From Rhodococcus sp. P-2 (GTDB taxonomy: Bacteria; Actinomycetota; Actinomycetes; Mycobacteriales; Mycobacteriaceae): a stretch of DNA of 64,000 nucleotides. The stretch lies in contig NZ_CP066779.1 of the NCBI RefSeq assembly GCF_016598535.1, forward strand, positions 1,178,001 to 1,242,000, read 5' to 3'. Made by a program: the position numbers and the translations under genes. The notes under the pieces are model-generated. The model had not been told where the DNA came from, did not search any database, and saw only the letters and a list, made by a program, of their open reading frames with translations. Of the stretch, positions 56,368 through 64,000 are shown piece by piece (within the stretch, counting starts at the first letter, position 1; each line of letters opens with the position of its first letter).

Positions 56368-57722
56368 GTACGCACCCCTCCGGTCCGGCGCAGACGCCAC
56401 AGACCCCGCGCACGGCGGGGCGAGAAGTCGCTGGGACCGGTTCCGTTGTTGTAGTTGACTGCGGCTTTGCGATAGCTCTCGAGCAAACCGTCCGCGGTGT
56501 GTTCCCACGAGAAATTCTCGGCGTGACGCGGTGCCTGCGCGGCGAGTTCGGCCAAGCGTTTCGGCGCTGTCACCAAGGATTCGAGAGCGCCGGCCCAGTC
56601 TTCGGTGCGGTGCCCTTGAACCAGCAGACCGGTCTCACCGTTGCGTACGGCCACTCCCAGTCCGCCGACATCCGCGGCGATCACCGGGGTTCCGCAGGCC
56701 TGAGCTTCGATGGCTACCAGTCCGAAGGACTCCGAATAGCTCGGCACCGCAACCAGATCCGATGCGCGGTAGACATCGGCGAGACGCTGCGGCGCCTGCG
56801 GCGGCAAGAACGTCACCTGCGCTGTGATGCCCAGTGAGCGTGCCAGTTCGATCAACACGTCCGGCCGCGCGAGACCGGTTCCGGACGGCCCGCCGACAAC
56901 GAGGATGCGCAGCGGCAACCCCGGGCGACGGCTGATCACCTCGGCTGCTGCGCGCAGCAGAACGTCCGGCGCTTTGAGCGGTTGGATGCGGCCGACGAAG
57001 GTCACGACGATCTCGCCCGGGTTCAACCCCAACGACGCGCGGGCGGAATCGCGATCGCCCGGTCGGTAGCGGGTGAGATCGGCGCCCGGAGCCACGACGT
57101 CGATACGCGTGGGATCTGCGCCGTACAACTCGTGCAGCGCTTTGGCTTCGTCGGTGGTGTTGGCGACCAGGCGATCGGACTCGGCGACTACTTGTTGCTC
57201 ACCGATCTGACGCGCTGCGGGCTCGGGGGTGTCCCCCTCGGCCAGCGACAGATTCTTCACCGCCGCGAGGGTGTGGGCGGTATGTACGAGGGGCACGCCC
57301 CAGCGGTCGCGGGCCAGCCATCCGACCTGCCCGGACAACCAGTAGTGCGAATGAATCAGGCTGTAGTACCCGGGCTCGTGACGCGCTTCCTCCCGCAGAA
57401 CTCCCGCGACGAAGGCACACAGTTGAGTCGGCAGATCTGCCTTGTCCAGTCCTTCGAAGGGACCGGCCGCGATGTTCCGAACCCGCACTCCGGGAGCGGC
57501 GTCCACCACGGGTGCGTCGGCCGAGGACGTCGCGCGGGTGAATATCTCCACCTCTACGCCACGTTTGGCGAGCTGAATGGCGGATTGCAGAACGTAGACG
57601 TTCATCCCACCCGCGTCACCGGTGCCGGGTTGCGCCAATGGCGAGGTGTGGACCGAGAGAACGGCCACCCGGCGAGGGCGCGAAATGTGCATGGGCGTCA
57701 CCACTCCATACTGCCCCCTCAC
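56364..57722 (-). CDS. mshA: D-inositol-3-phosphate glycosyltransferase (mycothiol synthesis)
   Basis: The 452-aa GT4 enzyme has the family opening [44 protein letters not shown] (UDP binding) and the [17 protein letters not shown] motif with the acid pair. It joins GlcNAc to inositol-3-phosphate, the first step to mycothiol. The start at 57722 is a GTG; an ATG at 57692 is also possible. The opening of the C-terminal tail is basic. Confidence 0.93.
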   Translation of the reverse strand: MRGQYGVVTPMHISRPRRVAVLSVHTSPLAQPGTGDAGGMNVYVLQSAIQLAKRGVEVEIFTRATSSADAPVVDAAPGVRVRNIAAGPFEGLDKADLPTQLCAFVAGVLREEARHEPGYYSLIHSHYWLSGQVGWLARDRWGVPLVHTAHTLAAVKNLSLAEGDTPEPAARQIGEQQVVAESDRLVANTTDEAKALHELYGADPTRIDVVAPGADLTRYRPGDRDSARASLGLNPGEIVVTFVGRIQPLKAPDVLLRAAAEVISRRPGLPLRILVVGGPSGTGLARPDVLIELARSLGITAQVTFLPPQAPQRLADVYRASDLVAVPSYSESFGLVAIEAQACGTPVIAADVGGLGVAVRNGETGLLVQGHRTEDWAGALESLVTAPKRLAELAAQAPRHAENFSWEHTADGLLESYRKAAVNYNNGTGPSDFSPRRARGLWRLRRTGGVRT

Positions 57723-57734
57723 CGGGCGCGAACT

Positions 57735-58562
57735 CTAACCGAGGCTCGAGATGAAGGCTCGCACTTCGGACACGAATCGTGTCGGATCCTCCACGAACGG
57801 TCCGTGATTGCAGCCTTCCCAGTACGACGCCTGGGACTTGGGAATCAGTTCCTCGGCGTGCTTACCTGCGCTCACGTCGACGACGGAGTCCTCGGTTCCG
57901 TGCAGAACGAGGACCGGGATGTCGAGGCTGCGGAGCAACTCGTCGTGACCGACGGCACGGTTGAACAGTGCTGCGCGCACCCGCGGACGCGTCGAGAGGC
58001 TGTACCCGAACAAGGCCTGCGACGCTGCGCCCTTGCCCTCGGGTGGGCCGGTGAGCGCGTTGCCGAAGGCACCGAGAGCCCGGATCGCCTCGCGGGGATC
58101 TTCGGACATCGCGCCGGGAACCGCACTCCGCATCGCCGAGCCGACCTTGCCGCCCTTCTCACCGCGACCGATGCTGGTGATCGCACCGACCAGAACCGCA
58201 CCCGCCACCGCACCGGTTCCGTGTGCTGCCAGGTAATCGCAGATCACCAGTCCGCCGTACGACCAGCCGAGCAGGATCGCGTTCTCGGTGACGTCTTCTG
58301 CCGCGAGAACGGCCGCGACGTCGCCGGCCCAGTTCGCGGAGTCGTCGTATCCGGATTCAGGCGCATCGGAGTAACCGTGGCCGCGCAGATCGACGGCGAT
58401 CAGGCGGTAGTCCGCGGCGAGGTCCGCGAGGACCTGCTCACCCCAGCACTGCGACGACTGAGCCCAGCCGTGCAGCAGCACCAGCGGGGTCCCAGCCGAA
58501 TTTCCGGTTACTCGATAGACGATGGACGTGCCGTCGACGCTGACGGCTTCACGAATAGACAT
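57735..58562 (-). CDS. Alpha/beta hydrolase
   Basis: The 275-aa protein has the oxyanion-hole HGWAQSS (31-37), the nucleophile elbow GWSYGG (S101), the acid in LHGTEDSVVD and the histidine in GCNHGPFVED. It resembles haloperoxidase-type or ester hydrolases. The ATG at 58562 lies 55 bases inside the upstream MFS gene, in another frame, and no strong ribosome binding site precedes it. The substrate is unknown. Confidence 0.85.
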   Translation of the reverse strand: MSIREAVSVDGTSIVYRVTGNSAGTPLVLLHGWAQSSQCWGEQVLADLAADYRLIAVDLRGHGYSDAPESGYDDSANWAGDVAAVLAAEDVTENAILLGWSYGGLVICDYLAAHGTGAVAGAVLVGAITSIGRGEKGGKVGSAMRSAVPGAMSEDPREAIRALGAFGNALTGPPEGKGAASQALFGYSLSTRPRVRAALFNRAVGHDELLRSLDIPVLVLHGTEDSVVDVSAGKHAEELIPKSQASYWEGCNHGPFVEDPTRFVSEVRAFISSLG

Positions 58563-59734
58563 GCCGTCACGATAGAGGCTGCGACTGCGGCGCCGACGGC
58601 GAGCATGTAGGCCGACGGGACGCCGTAACGATCGATCAGCTGTCCGGCCAGCGCAGACCCGAGCGCCACGCCGACGCCGAGGCCGGTGACCGTCAGGGTC
58701 ATTCCCTCCGTGAGCTTTTCCGGGGGGACGATCTGCTCGACCAAGGCCGTCGCGATGATGAGGGTCGGAGCAATGGTCGCGCCCGCGAGCACATATGCAC
58801 CCGCCAGTGCGGCCACGTTGCCGACGAGGAGAAGGGGGACGCTGAGAACGGCGACCGCCGAGGACGCGATCATCAGCTGACCGCGCAGCGATCTCGCCGG
58901 GTGCATCGACCCGAAGATCAGTCCCGCGATTCCCGAACCGCCGGCGAACAGCGCAAGGACCAGCGTCGCGGATCCCGGCGAATTCTGTTCCTCGGTGAAC
59001 GCGATGGCACCGACGTCGATGACGCCGAAGATCGTTCCGAGCATCACCATGATCACGATGACGATCCACATCACGTGGTTACCGAGAACCGATCGTCCGC
59101 GGCCGGGTCGACGCGGATGCACCTTAGGTTCGGTTCCACGTTGAATGACCAACAGCAGGGTCCCGGTCACCAGCAGAATCAGTCCCGCCAGCGGTCCCGC
59201 TTCGGGAAAGAGTCCGATGCTCAGGCCCACCGAGATGACCGGACCCGCCACGAAACAGAGTTCGTCCACCACCGATTCGAAGGCGAAGGCGGTGCGCAGC
59301 TGAGGTTTTCCGACGTAGATCGCGACCCACCTGGCGCGGATCATCGCCCCGATCGTCGGGGTGGCGCCACCGGGGACGACCAGAACGAAAAGCAGCCAGT
59401 CAGGAGCTTCCATCCGTACGGCGAGCAAGAGCGCCCCGATCGCGGTGACGCTCACGGCTGCGGCAATCGGCAGGACCGCTCGCTGCCCGAAGCGGTCGAC
59501 CGCACGCGAGACGGCGGGCGCGATGATCGCCGACGACAGCGCGAAAACCGCGGCGAGCGCGCCGGCGAGCGCGTAGTCACCACGAAGTTGCGAGATCATC
59601 GTCACGATTCCGATGCCGATCATGGCTATCGGCAGCCTTGCAACAAATCCGGCGGCCGAGAAGGCGACCGATCCGGGGGCGGCAAAGATCTCGCGGTAGG
59701 CGCTCAACAGGCCTTTGTTGGTGGATTCGCTCAT
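58508..59734 (-). CDS. Major facilitator superfamily transporter
   Basis: The 408-aa protein has about twelve membrane helices with the usual central loop (QRGTEPKVHPRRPGRGRSVL near 205). The N-terminal half carries AVDRFGQRAVLPI, a form of motif A. It probably exports a small molecule. The ATG at 59734 gives a short cytoplasmic N-terminus. It overlaps the hydrolase gene. Confidence 0.85.
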   Translation of the reverse strand: MSESTNKGLLSAYREIFAAPGSVAFSAAGFVARLPIAMIGIGIVTMISQLRGDYALAGALAAVFALSSAIIAPAVSRAVDRFGQRAVLPIAAAVSVTAIGALLLAVRMEAPDWLLFVLVVPGGATPTIGAMIRARWVAIYVGKPQLRTAFAFESVVDELCFVAGPVISVGLSIGLFPEAGPLAGLILLVTGTLLLVIQRGTEPKVHPRRPGRGRSVLGNHVMWIVIVIMVMLGTIFGVIDVGAIAFTEEQNSPGSATLVLALFAGGSGIAGLIFGSMHPARSLRGQLMIASSAVAVLSVPLLLVGNVAALAGAYVLAGATIAPTLIIATALVEQIVPPEKLTEGMTLTVTGLGVGVALGSALAGQLIDRYGVPSAYMLAVGAAVAASIVTACLFVKPSASTARPSSIE

Positions 59735-59810
59735 GTCAGCTTCTCGTGCACTGAACAAGGTTCACAGAGCCGAGGCCGACTCGACAAATCGTTTTCACTG
59801 TGCGCTCGGG

Positions 59811-59838
59811 TTGACCTGTCGGTAACTTGCCTTACGAT
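59811..59838 (+). promoter_or_regulatory. Promoter of the PIG-L deacetylase gene, leaderless
   Basis: TTGACC (59811-59816), a 16-base spacer and TACGAT (59833-59838) put the transcription start on or next to the ATG at 59846. There is no ribosome binding site between. Confidence 0.6.
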
Positions 59839-59845
59839 TGCGCGA

Positions 59846-60619
59846 ATGAGTGTCCTGGTGTGTTTCCACGCCCATCCCGATGACGAAGTTTTCACTACGG
59901 GTGGCGTGATGAGAATGGCCGCCGACGCAGGTCACCGCGTCGTAGTCGTCACCGCTACCGACGGTGCTCTCGGTGAATTCCCCGACGGCCTGTTGGACGA
60001 ATACGAGACATTGGCTCAGCGCCGCAGCCGTGAACTCGAGGCGTCCACCGACGCGTTGGGCGCCAATCGCGTCGTGTCCCTGCACTACCCGGATTCGGGG
60101 ATGGTGGGTACGCCCGAGAACGAGAATCCGGAAGCGTTCTGCAACGTCGACGTCGAGAAGGCCGCCGAGCGTCTGGCCGAGGTACTTCGTGAAGAGAACG
60201 CCGATGTCCTGACCATCTACGACCCCAACGGCGGATACGGGCACCCGGATCACATCCAGGTCCACCACGTCGGCGTCCGGGCGGCAGAACTCGCAGGCAC
60301 GCCGTTCGTCTACGAGGCGTCCACCAACCGCGATCACATGAAGATGCTGATGCAGGCCAACCCCGAGTGGACCGAGGAGGCGCAGCCGCCGGACATCGAA
60401 TCGTTCGGGCTTCCGGCAGATCAACTCACCACCGCCGTCGACGTCAGTTCGGTGATCTCGTCCAAGCGCGCGGCCATGTACGCGCACGCAACGCAGGTCG
60501 GCGATTTCGGCCCGTTCCTCGAAATGCCGACGGAGCAGCTCGCCGCGGCATTCGGCACCGAGTGGTTCCGTCGCCGCAACGCGCCCGAGGGACTGTCCGA
60601 AACCGCCCTCCCCCTCTGA
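59846..60619 (+). CDS. PIG-L/LmbE-family deacetylase
   Basis: The 257-aa protein is a zinc de-N-acetylase: HAHPDDE (H10, D12, D13), TATDGALGEF, and the third ligand in GGYGHPDHIQVHHVG. The family includes MshB and Mca of mycothiol metabolism. It is shorter than both, and mshB and mca usually lie elsewhere, so the substrate is open; other GlcNAc- or mycothiol-derived amides are possible. mshA is 2 kb away. Confidence 0.85.
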   Translation: MSVLVCFHAHPDDEVFTTGGVMRMAADAGHRVVVVTATDGALGEFPDGLLDEYETLAQRRSRELEASTDALGANRVVSLHYPDSGMVGTPENENPEAFCNVDVEKAAERLAEVLREENADVLTIYDPNGGYGHPDHIQVHHVGVRAAELAGTPFVYEASTNRDHMKMLMQANPEWTEEAQPPDIESFGLPADQLTTAVDVSSVISSKRAAMYAHATQVGDFGPFLEMPTEQLAAAFGTEWFRRRNAPEGLSETALPL

Positions 60620-60683
60620 GCCACCGCCCTCGATAAACCGAAGTCCCGACGGAGGTTTCGGCGGCTCGTTACCATCGGTAGGC

Positions 60684-61076
60684 ATGGACCTCGAACAACT
60701 TGTCGCGAGCATGCCTTTTGCAGTTCACACCGGAATTCAGTTGGACAGCGCGGCCCCCGAACAGGTTGTCGGCCATCTGGATTGGGACAGCCACCGCACC
60801 ACCGCCGGCAACGGAATGCACGGCGGCGCCTTGATGACGCTGGCAGACAGCGTCGGCGCCGTCTGTGCGTTCCTCAATCTTCCGCCCGGTGCAAGCACTT
60901 CCACCACCAGTTCATCGACCGTGTTCACACGCGGGGTCCGCAAGGGCACGGTCACCGCAACCGCCCGGCCACTGCATGCGGGGCGCAGCACCATCGCGGT
61001 CGTGACCGAGATTCGCGACGACGAAGGCCGCCTCGTCGCTCAGGTCACCGCATCACAGGCAGTACTGGGACCGTGA
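60684..61076 (+). CDS. PaaI-family hotdog thioesterase
   Basis: The 130-aa protein has the PaaI hotdog signature NGMHGGALMTLADSVGAVCA (the G-G-A-L helix) and VFTRGVRKGTVTATARPLHAGRS. It would hydrolyse an aryl- or acyl-CoA. The stop overlaps the next gene's GTG by four bases (GTGA), so the two are coupled. Confidence 0.85.
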   Translation: MDLEQLVASMPFAVHTGIQLDSAAPEQVVGHLDWDSHRTTAGNGMHGGALMTLADSVGAVCAFLNLPPGASTSTTSSSTVFTRGVRKGTVTATARPLHAGRSTIAVVTEIRDDEGRLVAQVTASQAVLGP

Positions 61077-62077
61077 AACTTCCCGCGTACCGCGCTTCAG
61101 GCGCCACCCTGCCGTACGGCAATCTGCTTGCCTCCCATGACGTTGCAATGGAGGGTTACTTCTGGCGATTCACGATGCCAGGCAGCGGACGGGTAGTGAT
61201 CGCGCTCGCCGGTATCAACAAGTCCGACAGTGGCAACTGGTCGACCCTCGCTCTCGCGGCCCATCCGGGCGGATTTCTCCGTACCGCCGAACATCCGCGT
61301 GGATCGGCGGATCCCCGCACACTGGGGGCCTACGCCGACAACGTTTTCCGCGGTAACGCCGATCGACTGCAGGTCGATTTCGGCGACAGCCACCTCGACG
61401 TGCGGATCAGCAATCAGCGATTCTGGCCGCACCGCCGCTTCGGCGGATCGAGCTACTTCCAATCAGTTCCCGCGCTCAATCAGTACTGGCATCCGTGGCT
61501 GCTCGGCGGCCGGGTCGAGGGAAGCGCCGTCATCGACGGACAGAGCTGGGATCTCACCGGAGCGCAGGTGTACGGCGAGAAGAACTGGGGAAAGGGAGGA
61601 TTCCCGGATTACTGGTGGTGGGGACAGGCACAGGGGTTCACCGATCCACGAGCCTGCGTGGCGTTTGCCGGCGGACAGGTCAGCGCCGGACCTCTGCGCA
61701 CCGAAGTCACCGGCGTGGTGGTCGCCCTGCCCGACGGCACGGTATTGCGGCTGGGCAATCCACTGACGTCACAGGTGGAGACAACCGTGTCCGACGATCG
61801 CTGGACGCTTCGGGGTTACAGCAGGAAGTGGAGCGTCGACATCGACGGGACCGCGCCCATCGCCGACGCACACATACTTCCTGTTCCGATACCCGCCGAG
61901 CGCCGAAACGTGCCCGGAGCGCTCGAGCATCTCGGTGGAACCATGTCGGTCATCGTCCGACGACGCGGAACCATCGTCTGGAAGGACAGGTCCCGATTGG
62001 CCGCTCTCGAGCACGGCGGATTGGATCGGGCGCAGGCCGAACTCACTCGGCGGAAACAGCTCTCGCAAGATCGATGA
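61073..62077 (+). CDS. Tocopherol cyclase-like protein
   Basis: The 334-aa soluble protein matches the tocopherol cyclase/SXD1 family: WPHRRFGGSSYFQSVPALNQ, YWHPWLLGGRVEG, AQVYGEKNWGKGGFPDYWWW. Plant and cyanobacterial members close the chromanol ring of vitamin E. Rhodococci are not known to make tocopherol, so the substrate here is unknown; a related lipocalin-like lipid role is possible. The GTG at 61073 overlaps the thioesterase stop. The 3' end overlaps the convergent LysR gene by 35 bases. Confidence 0.82.
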   Translation: MKLPAYRASGATLPYGNLLASHDVAMEGYFWRFTMPGSGRVVIALAGINKSDSGNWSTLALAAHPGGFLRTAEHPRGSADPRTLGAYADNVFRGNADRLQVDFGDSHLDVRISNQRFWPHRRFGGSSYFQSVPALNQYWHPWLLGGRVEGSAVIDGQSWDLTGAQVYGEKNWGKGGFPDYWWWGQAQGFTDPRACVAFAGGQVSAGPLRTEVTGVVVALPDGTVLRLGNPLTSQVETTVSDDRWTLRGYSRKWSVDIDGTAPIADAHILPVPIPAERRNVPGALEHLGGTMSVIVRRRGTIVWKDRSRLAALEHGGLDRAQAELTRRKQLSQDR

Positions 62078-62912
62078 GAGCTGAGGCCGCCGGATTCTTC
62101 CCGCCGGAAGCACGCCAGACCAATTCCAGCCGAGACCGCGCTTCCGGTTCGAGATCGATCCGATGCAACTCCCCCACTGCCGACTCGGGAATCACGGCCA
62201 TTCCCAACCCCTGAGCGGCCAAGGACACGATGATGCCGAGGTTGCTTGCCTCGAGTGCCACCGTCGGCTTCGTGCCGGCCGCGGCACACGCGAAGTCCAG
62301 ACACGTTCTGATTCCGGTTCCCTCCGGCAGGCAGATGACAGATCGCGTGGCGAGCTCGGCAAACGGCAGAGCCGACACCTCGGCCAGCGGATGATCCGCT
62401 GCCACTCCGGCTACCAGTCGCTCGTCGGTGATCACCCTCGACTCGAGCCCTTCCGGCAGTTCGCCCGCCACCCCGATGACGGCTATGTCGAAGGTTCCGT
62501 CCAACACTCCGGCAAGCAAGCTGCGCGAGTCGTCCTCGGACAGGGAGATGTCCAGACCGGGGTGTTTGTTGTGCAACCGACTGAGCAGGTCGGTCAGGTC
62601 GGCAGACGCGCATGCAGTGACCATCCCCACCGCTACCGAGCCCCGCACCAGTCCGTTCAGGGCGTCGACGACATCTCGGGTGCTCTGAACGGACGCAAGC
62701 ACAGCGTGGGCATGTGGGAGGACAGCTCGCCCGGCCTCGGTCAGACGAACGGTTCGACCACTCCGATCGAGCAATTCCTGACCCAGCTCACGTTCCAGCC
62801 TTTTGACCTGCGCACTCACACCCGGCTGCGCTACGTGAAGCCGCTCGGCGGCGCGAGTGAAGTTGGCTTCCTCCACTACCGTGACGAAGTATTCGAGCTG
62901 CCGAAGTTCCAT
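62043..62912 (-). CDS. LysR-family transcriptional regulator
   Basis: The 289-aa protein has the LysR helix-turn-helix (MELRQLEYFVTVVEEANFTR, then AAERLHVAQPGVSAQVKRLE) and a type-2 periplasmic-binding effector domain. It is divergent from the SnoaL-like gene, with a dyad between them, so that gene is the likely target. Confidence 0.92.
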   Translation of the reverse strand: MELRQLEYFVTVVEEANFTRAAERLHVAQPGVSAQVKRLERELGQELLDRSGRTVRLTEAGRAVLPHAHAVLASVQSTRDVVDALNGLVRGSVAVGMVTACASADLTDLLSRLHNKHPGLDISLSEDDSRSLLAGVLDGTFDIAVIGVAGELPEGLESRVITDERLVAGVAADHPLAEVSALPFAELATRSVICLPEGTGIRTCLDFACAAAGTKPTVALEASNLGIIVSLAAQGLGMAVIPESAVGELHRIDLEPEARSRLELVWRASGGKNPAASALIDLARAVSAE

Positions 62913-62923
62913 AACTGATAATT

Positions 62924-62943
62924 CTAGCTTTGAGACAAACTAG
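62924..62943. promoter_or_regulatory. LysR-type binding dyad
   Basis: CTAGCTT-TGAGAC-AAACTAG is a 20-bp imperfect inverted repeat with CTAG ends, in the 70-base divergent region between the LysR and SnoaL-like genes, where an autoregulatory LysR site is expected. Confidence 0.55.
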
Positions 62944-62982
62944 ATCTTGGACTTATCGCCGGCGGACTCGCAAGATGGAGAC

Positions 62983-63342
62983 ATGACAACAACACATGAA
63001 GCTCAGAAGGCCGAAACCCCGGAAGACATCGCCCGATTGTTCGTCCAGTTCGCGAACGCCGGAGATGCAGACGCCGTCGCCGGACTCTACGAGGAAAACG
63101 CCGTGATGGCGTTTCCACCCGGGTCACTCACTGTGGGAAGGACGGCCATCCGAGACGTCATTTCTCAGATGCTGGCCGCAGCACCGACATTCACCGTCGA
63201 GGAAGCGCTACCCACGGTAATCAGCGGCGACCTGGCCATGACCTCGACCAAACCTTCCGACGGGACCGGCGGACGCACTCAGGTGGCACGCCGCCAGCCC
63301 GACGGTTCGTGGTTGCGGGTGCTCGATCGTCCGGAACTCTGA
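62983..63342 (+). CDS. SnoaL-like/NTF2-fold protein
   Basis: The 119-aa protein starts with an NTF2-like helix (TPEDIARLFVQFANAGDADA), then VAGLYEENAVMAFPPGSL and RTAIRDVISQM, the SnoaL/DUF4440-type pattern. No catalytic residues are certain. I chose the ATG at 62983 with GGAG close upstream; an in-frame start at 62947 is possible. Likely regulated by the divergent LysR protein. Confidence 0.78.
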   Translation: MTTTHEAQKAETPEDIARLFVQFANAGDADAVAGLYEENAVMAFPPGSLTVGRTAIRDVISQMLAAAPTFTVEEALPTVISGDLAMTSTKPSDGTGGRTQVARRQPDGSWLRVLDRPEL

Positions 63343-63357
63343 CTGCCCTCTTCGCAG

Positions 63358-64000
63358 TCAGATGGCCGAAGCACGCCGCATGGCCGCCGCAGGATCGGCG
63401 AACAAGGAACTCAGCGACACGACGGTGGACGCGTATTCCTGAACCCGATTGCCGAACCCGGTAATCCGAATGTCCTTACGCTCCAACGAGGATGCCGTCG
63501 AGAAGGCCTCGGCGACGTGCGGCACGCCGGCCGGGTAGTCGGTGAAGGCCTGGCCGCCGAGGATCACCCGATCCGGATTGAACAGGTCACGCAACATCGC
63601 CACCGTTCGTCCGAGGACGCGTGCTCGATCAACCAGAAGGTCGTGTGCCGGAATGGAACCCGCCGACGCAGCACGGTAGACATCCGCGATCGTCACACGC
63701 TCACTGCCCTGGATCACTGCACCCGAAGACAGTGCCTGCGCGACAACAGCGCGGTCGCTGATCGTCGCTTCCAAGCAACCCACCGCACCGCAGGTGCACC
63801 GTGCCGACGAACCGGTGGGGAGGTGTGCGATCGAGCCTGGCCCACTGGACGGCGTGTGCACTCGCCCTTCGAAAGTGATTGCGATACCGGCAGTCTCGCG
63901 GGCATAGAAGTAGAGCCCGGTGGTTCCCGGCGTCGGGGCCTCGGCGCGGTCGGTGCTGAGCAGAAGTTCCGACGCCGCCATCGCCTCGACGTGGGCGGCA
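63358..64000 (-). CDS. ROK-family protein, C-terminal part, cut by the window edge
   Basis: The frame is open to the window edge; 213 codons are visible. It shows AGIAITFEGRVHTPSSG, the ROK zinc motif CTCGAVGCLE and the C-terminal DLFNPDRVILGGQAF. ROK proteins are sugar kinases or sugar-responsive repressors (NagC/XylR). The missing N-terminus, with or without a helix-turn-helix, would decide which. Confidence 0.85.
   Translation of the reverse strand, partial: AAHVEAMAASELLLSTDRAEAPTPGTTGLYFYARETAGIAITFEGRVHTPSSGPGSIAHLPTGSSARCTCGAVGCLEATISDRAVVAQALSSGAVIQGSERVTIADVYRAASAGSIPAHDLLVDRARVLGRTVAMLRDLFNPDRVILGGQAFTDYPAGVPHVAEAFSTASSLERKDIRITGFGNRVQEYASTVVSLSSLFADPAAAMRRASAI

Noticed and set aside
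58901-59845. A 315-residue extension upstream of the PIG-L deacetylase
   Set aside because: It is antisense to the MFS gene and low complexity; the HAHPDDE motif is at the true N-terminus and a promoter fits the ATG at 59846.

Overview
The window looks like chromosome of a high-GC, mycolate-type actinomycete, most likely a Rhodococcus of the erythropolis/qingshengii group. The basis is GC-rich codon use, mycothiol (mshA), SenX3-RegX3, wax-ester/triacylglycerol genes, and a gene order that, from memory of Mycobacterium tuberculosis, largely follows the Rv0486-Rv0531 block in reverse. No rRNA, tRNA, transposase, prophage or CRISPR was found. Genus assignment is inference.

Layout: (1) 1-4.9 kb holds a truncated gene with a palindromic operator, a GNAT, a CysK2-like PLP enzyme, a DUF4229 protein, a BldC-type regulator and an EspI/Rv0530-like ParA ATPase. 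(2) 4.97-11.1 kb is a translationally coupled cytochrome c maturation run (histidine phosphatase, TlpA/ResA, CcdA, ResB, CcsB) beside hemL. (3) 11.2-15.3 kb carries a lipoprotein, an acyl-CoA oxidase-like flavoenzyme and a TetR/ABC-2-like membrane protein pair with three operator palindromes between them. (4) 15.3-25.7 kb is the most unusual part. It is a probable nine-gene minus-strand operon: cysQ, cysD, cysNC, a SnoaL-like protein, an SDR, a sulfotransferase, a DUF1214 protein, a solute-binding lipoprotein and an LLM oxidoreductase. A divergent TetR gene lies beside it with three GAAC-N3-GTTC sites. The operon has PAPS supply, PAPS use and PAP removal but no APS/PAPS reductase, so it reads as a sulfonation (tailoring) locus rather than sulfate assimilation.

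(5) 25.7-28.2 kb holds csoR and a set of small membrane proteins. (6) 28.2-34.5 kb is the rex-hemA-hemC-cobA/hemD-hemB tetrapyrrole operon with a Rex operator, plus a glutaredoxin. (7) 34.7-41.2 kb holds phospholipid/envelope-type genes (HAD-IB, acyltransferase, epimerase-like), a 33-aa basic protein, an excisionase-like HTH, proC, a thioesterase and a MerR regulator. (8) 41.3-47.4 kb is a TetR plus lipid-storage module (WS/DGAT, PlsB, HAD-PlsC fusion) resembling Rv2484c-Rv2482c, set inside the conserved block. (9) 47.3-57.7 kb resumes the conserved order: Rv0498- and Rv0497-like genes, ppx, a Cys-rich protein, regX3-senX3, gpmA, ybjN-like and mshA, interrupted by an acyl-CoA ligase. (10) 57.7-64 kb holds a hydrolase, an MFS transporter, a PIG-L deacetylase, a PaaI thioesterase coupled to a tocopherol-cyclase-like protein, a LysR/SnoaL divergent pair and a truncated ROK gene.

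Most operons use 1-, 4- or 8-base stop/start overlaps. Three plus-strand genes look leaderless.
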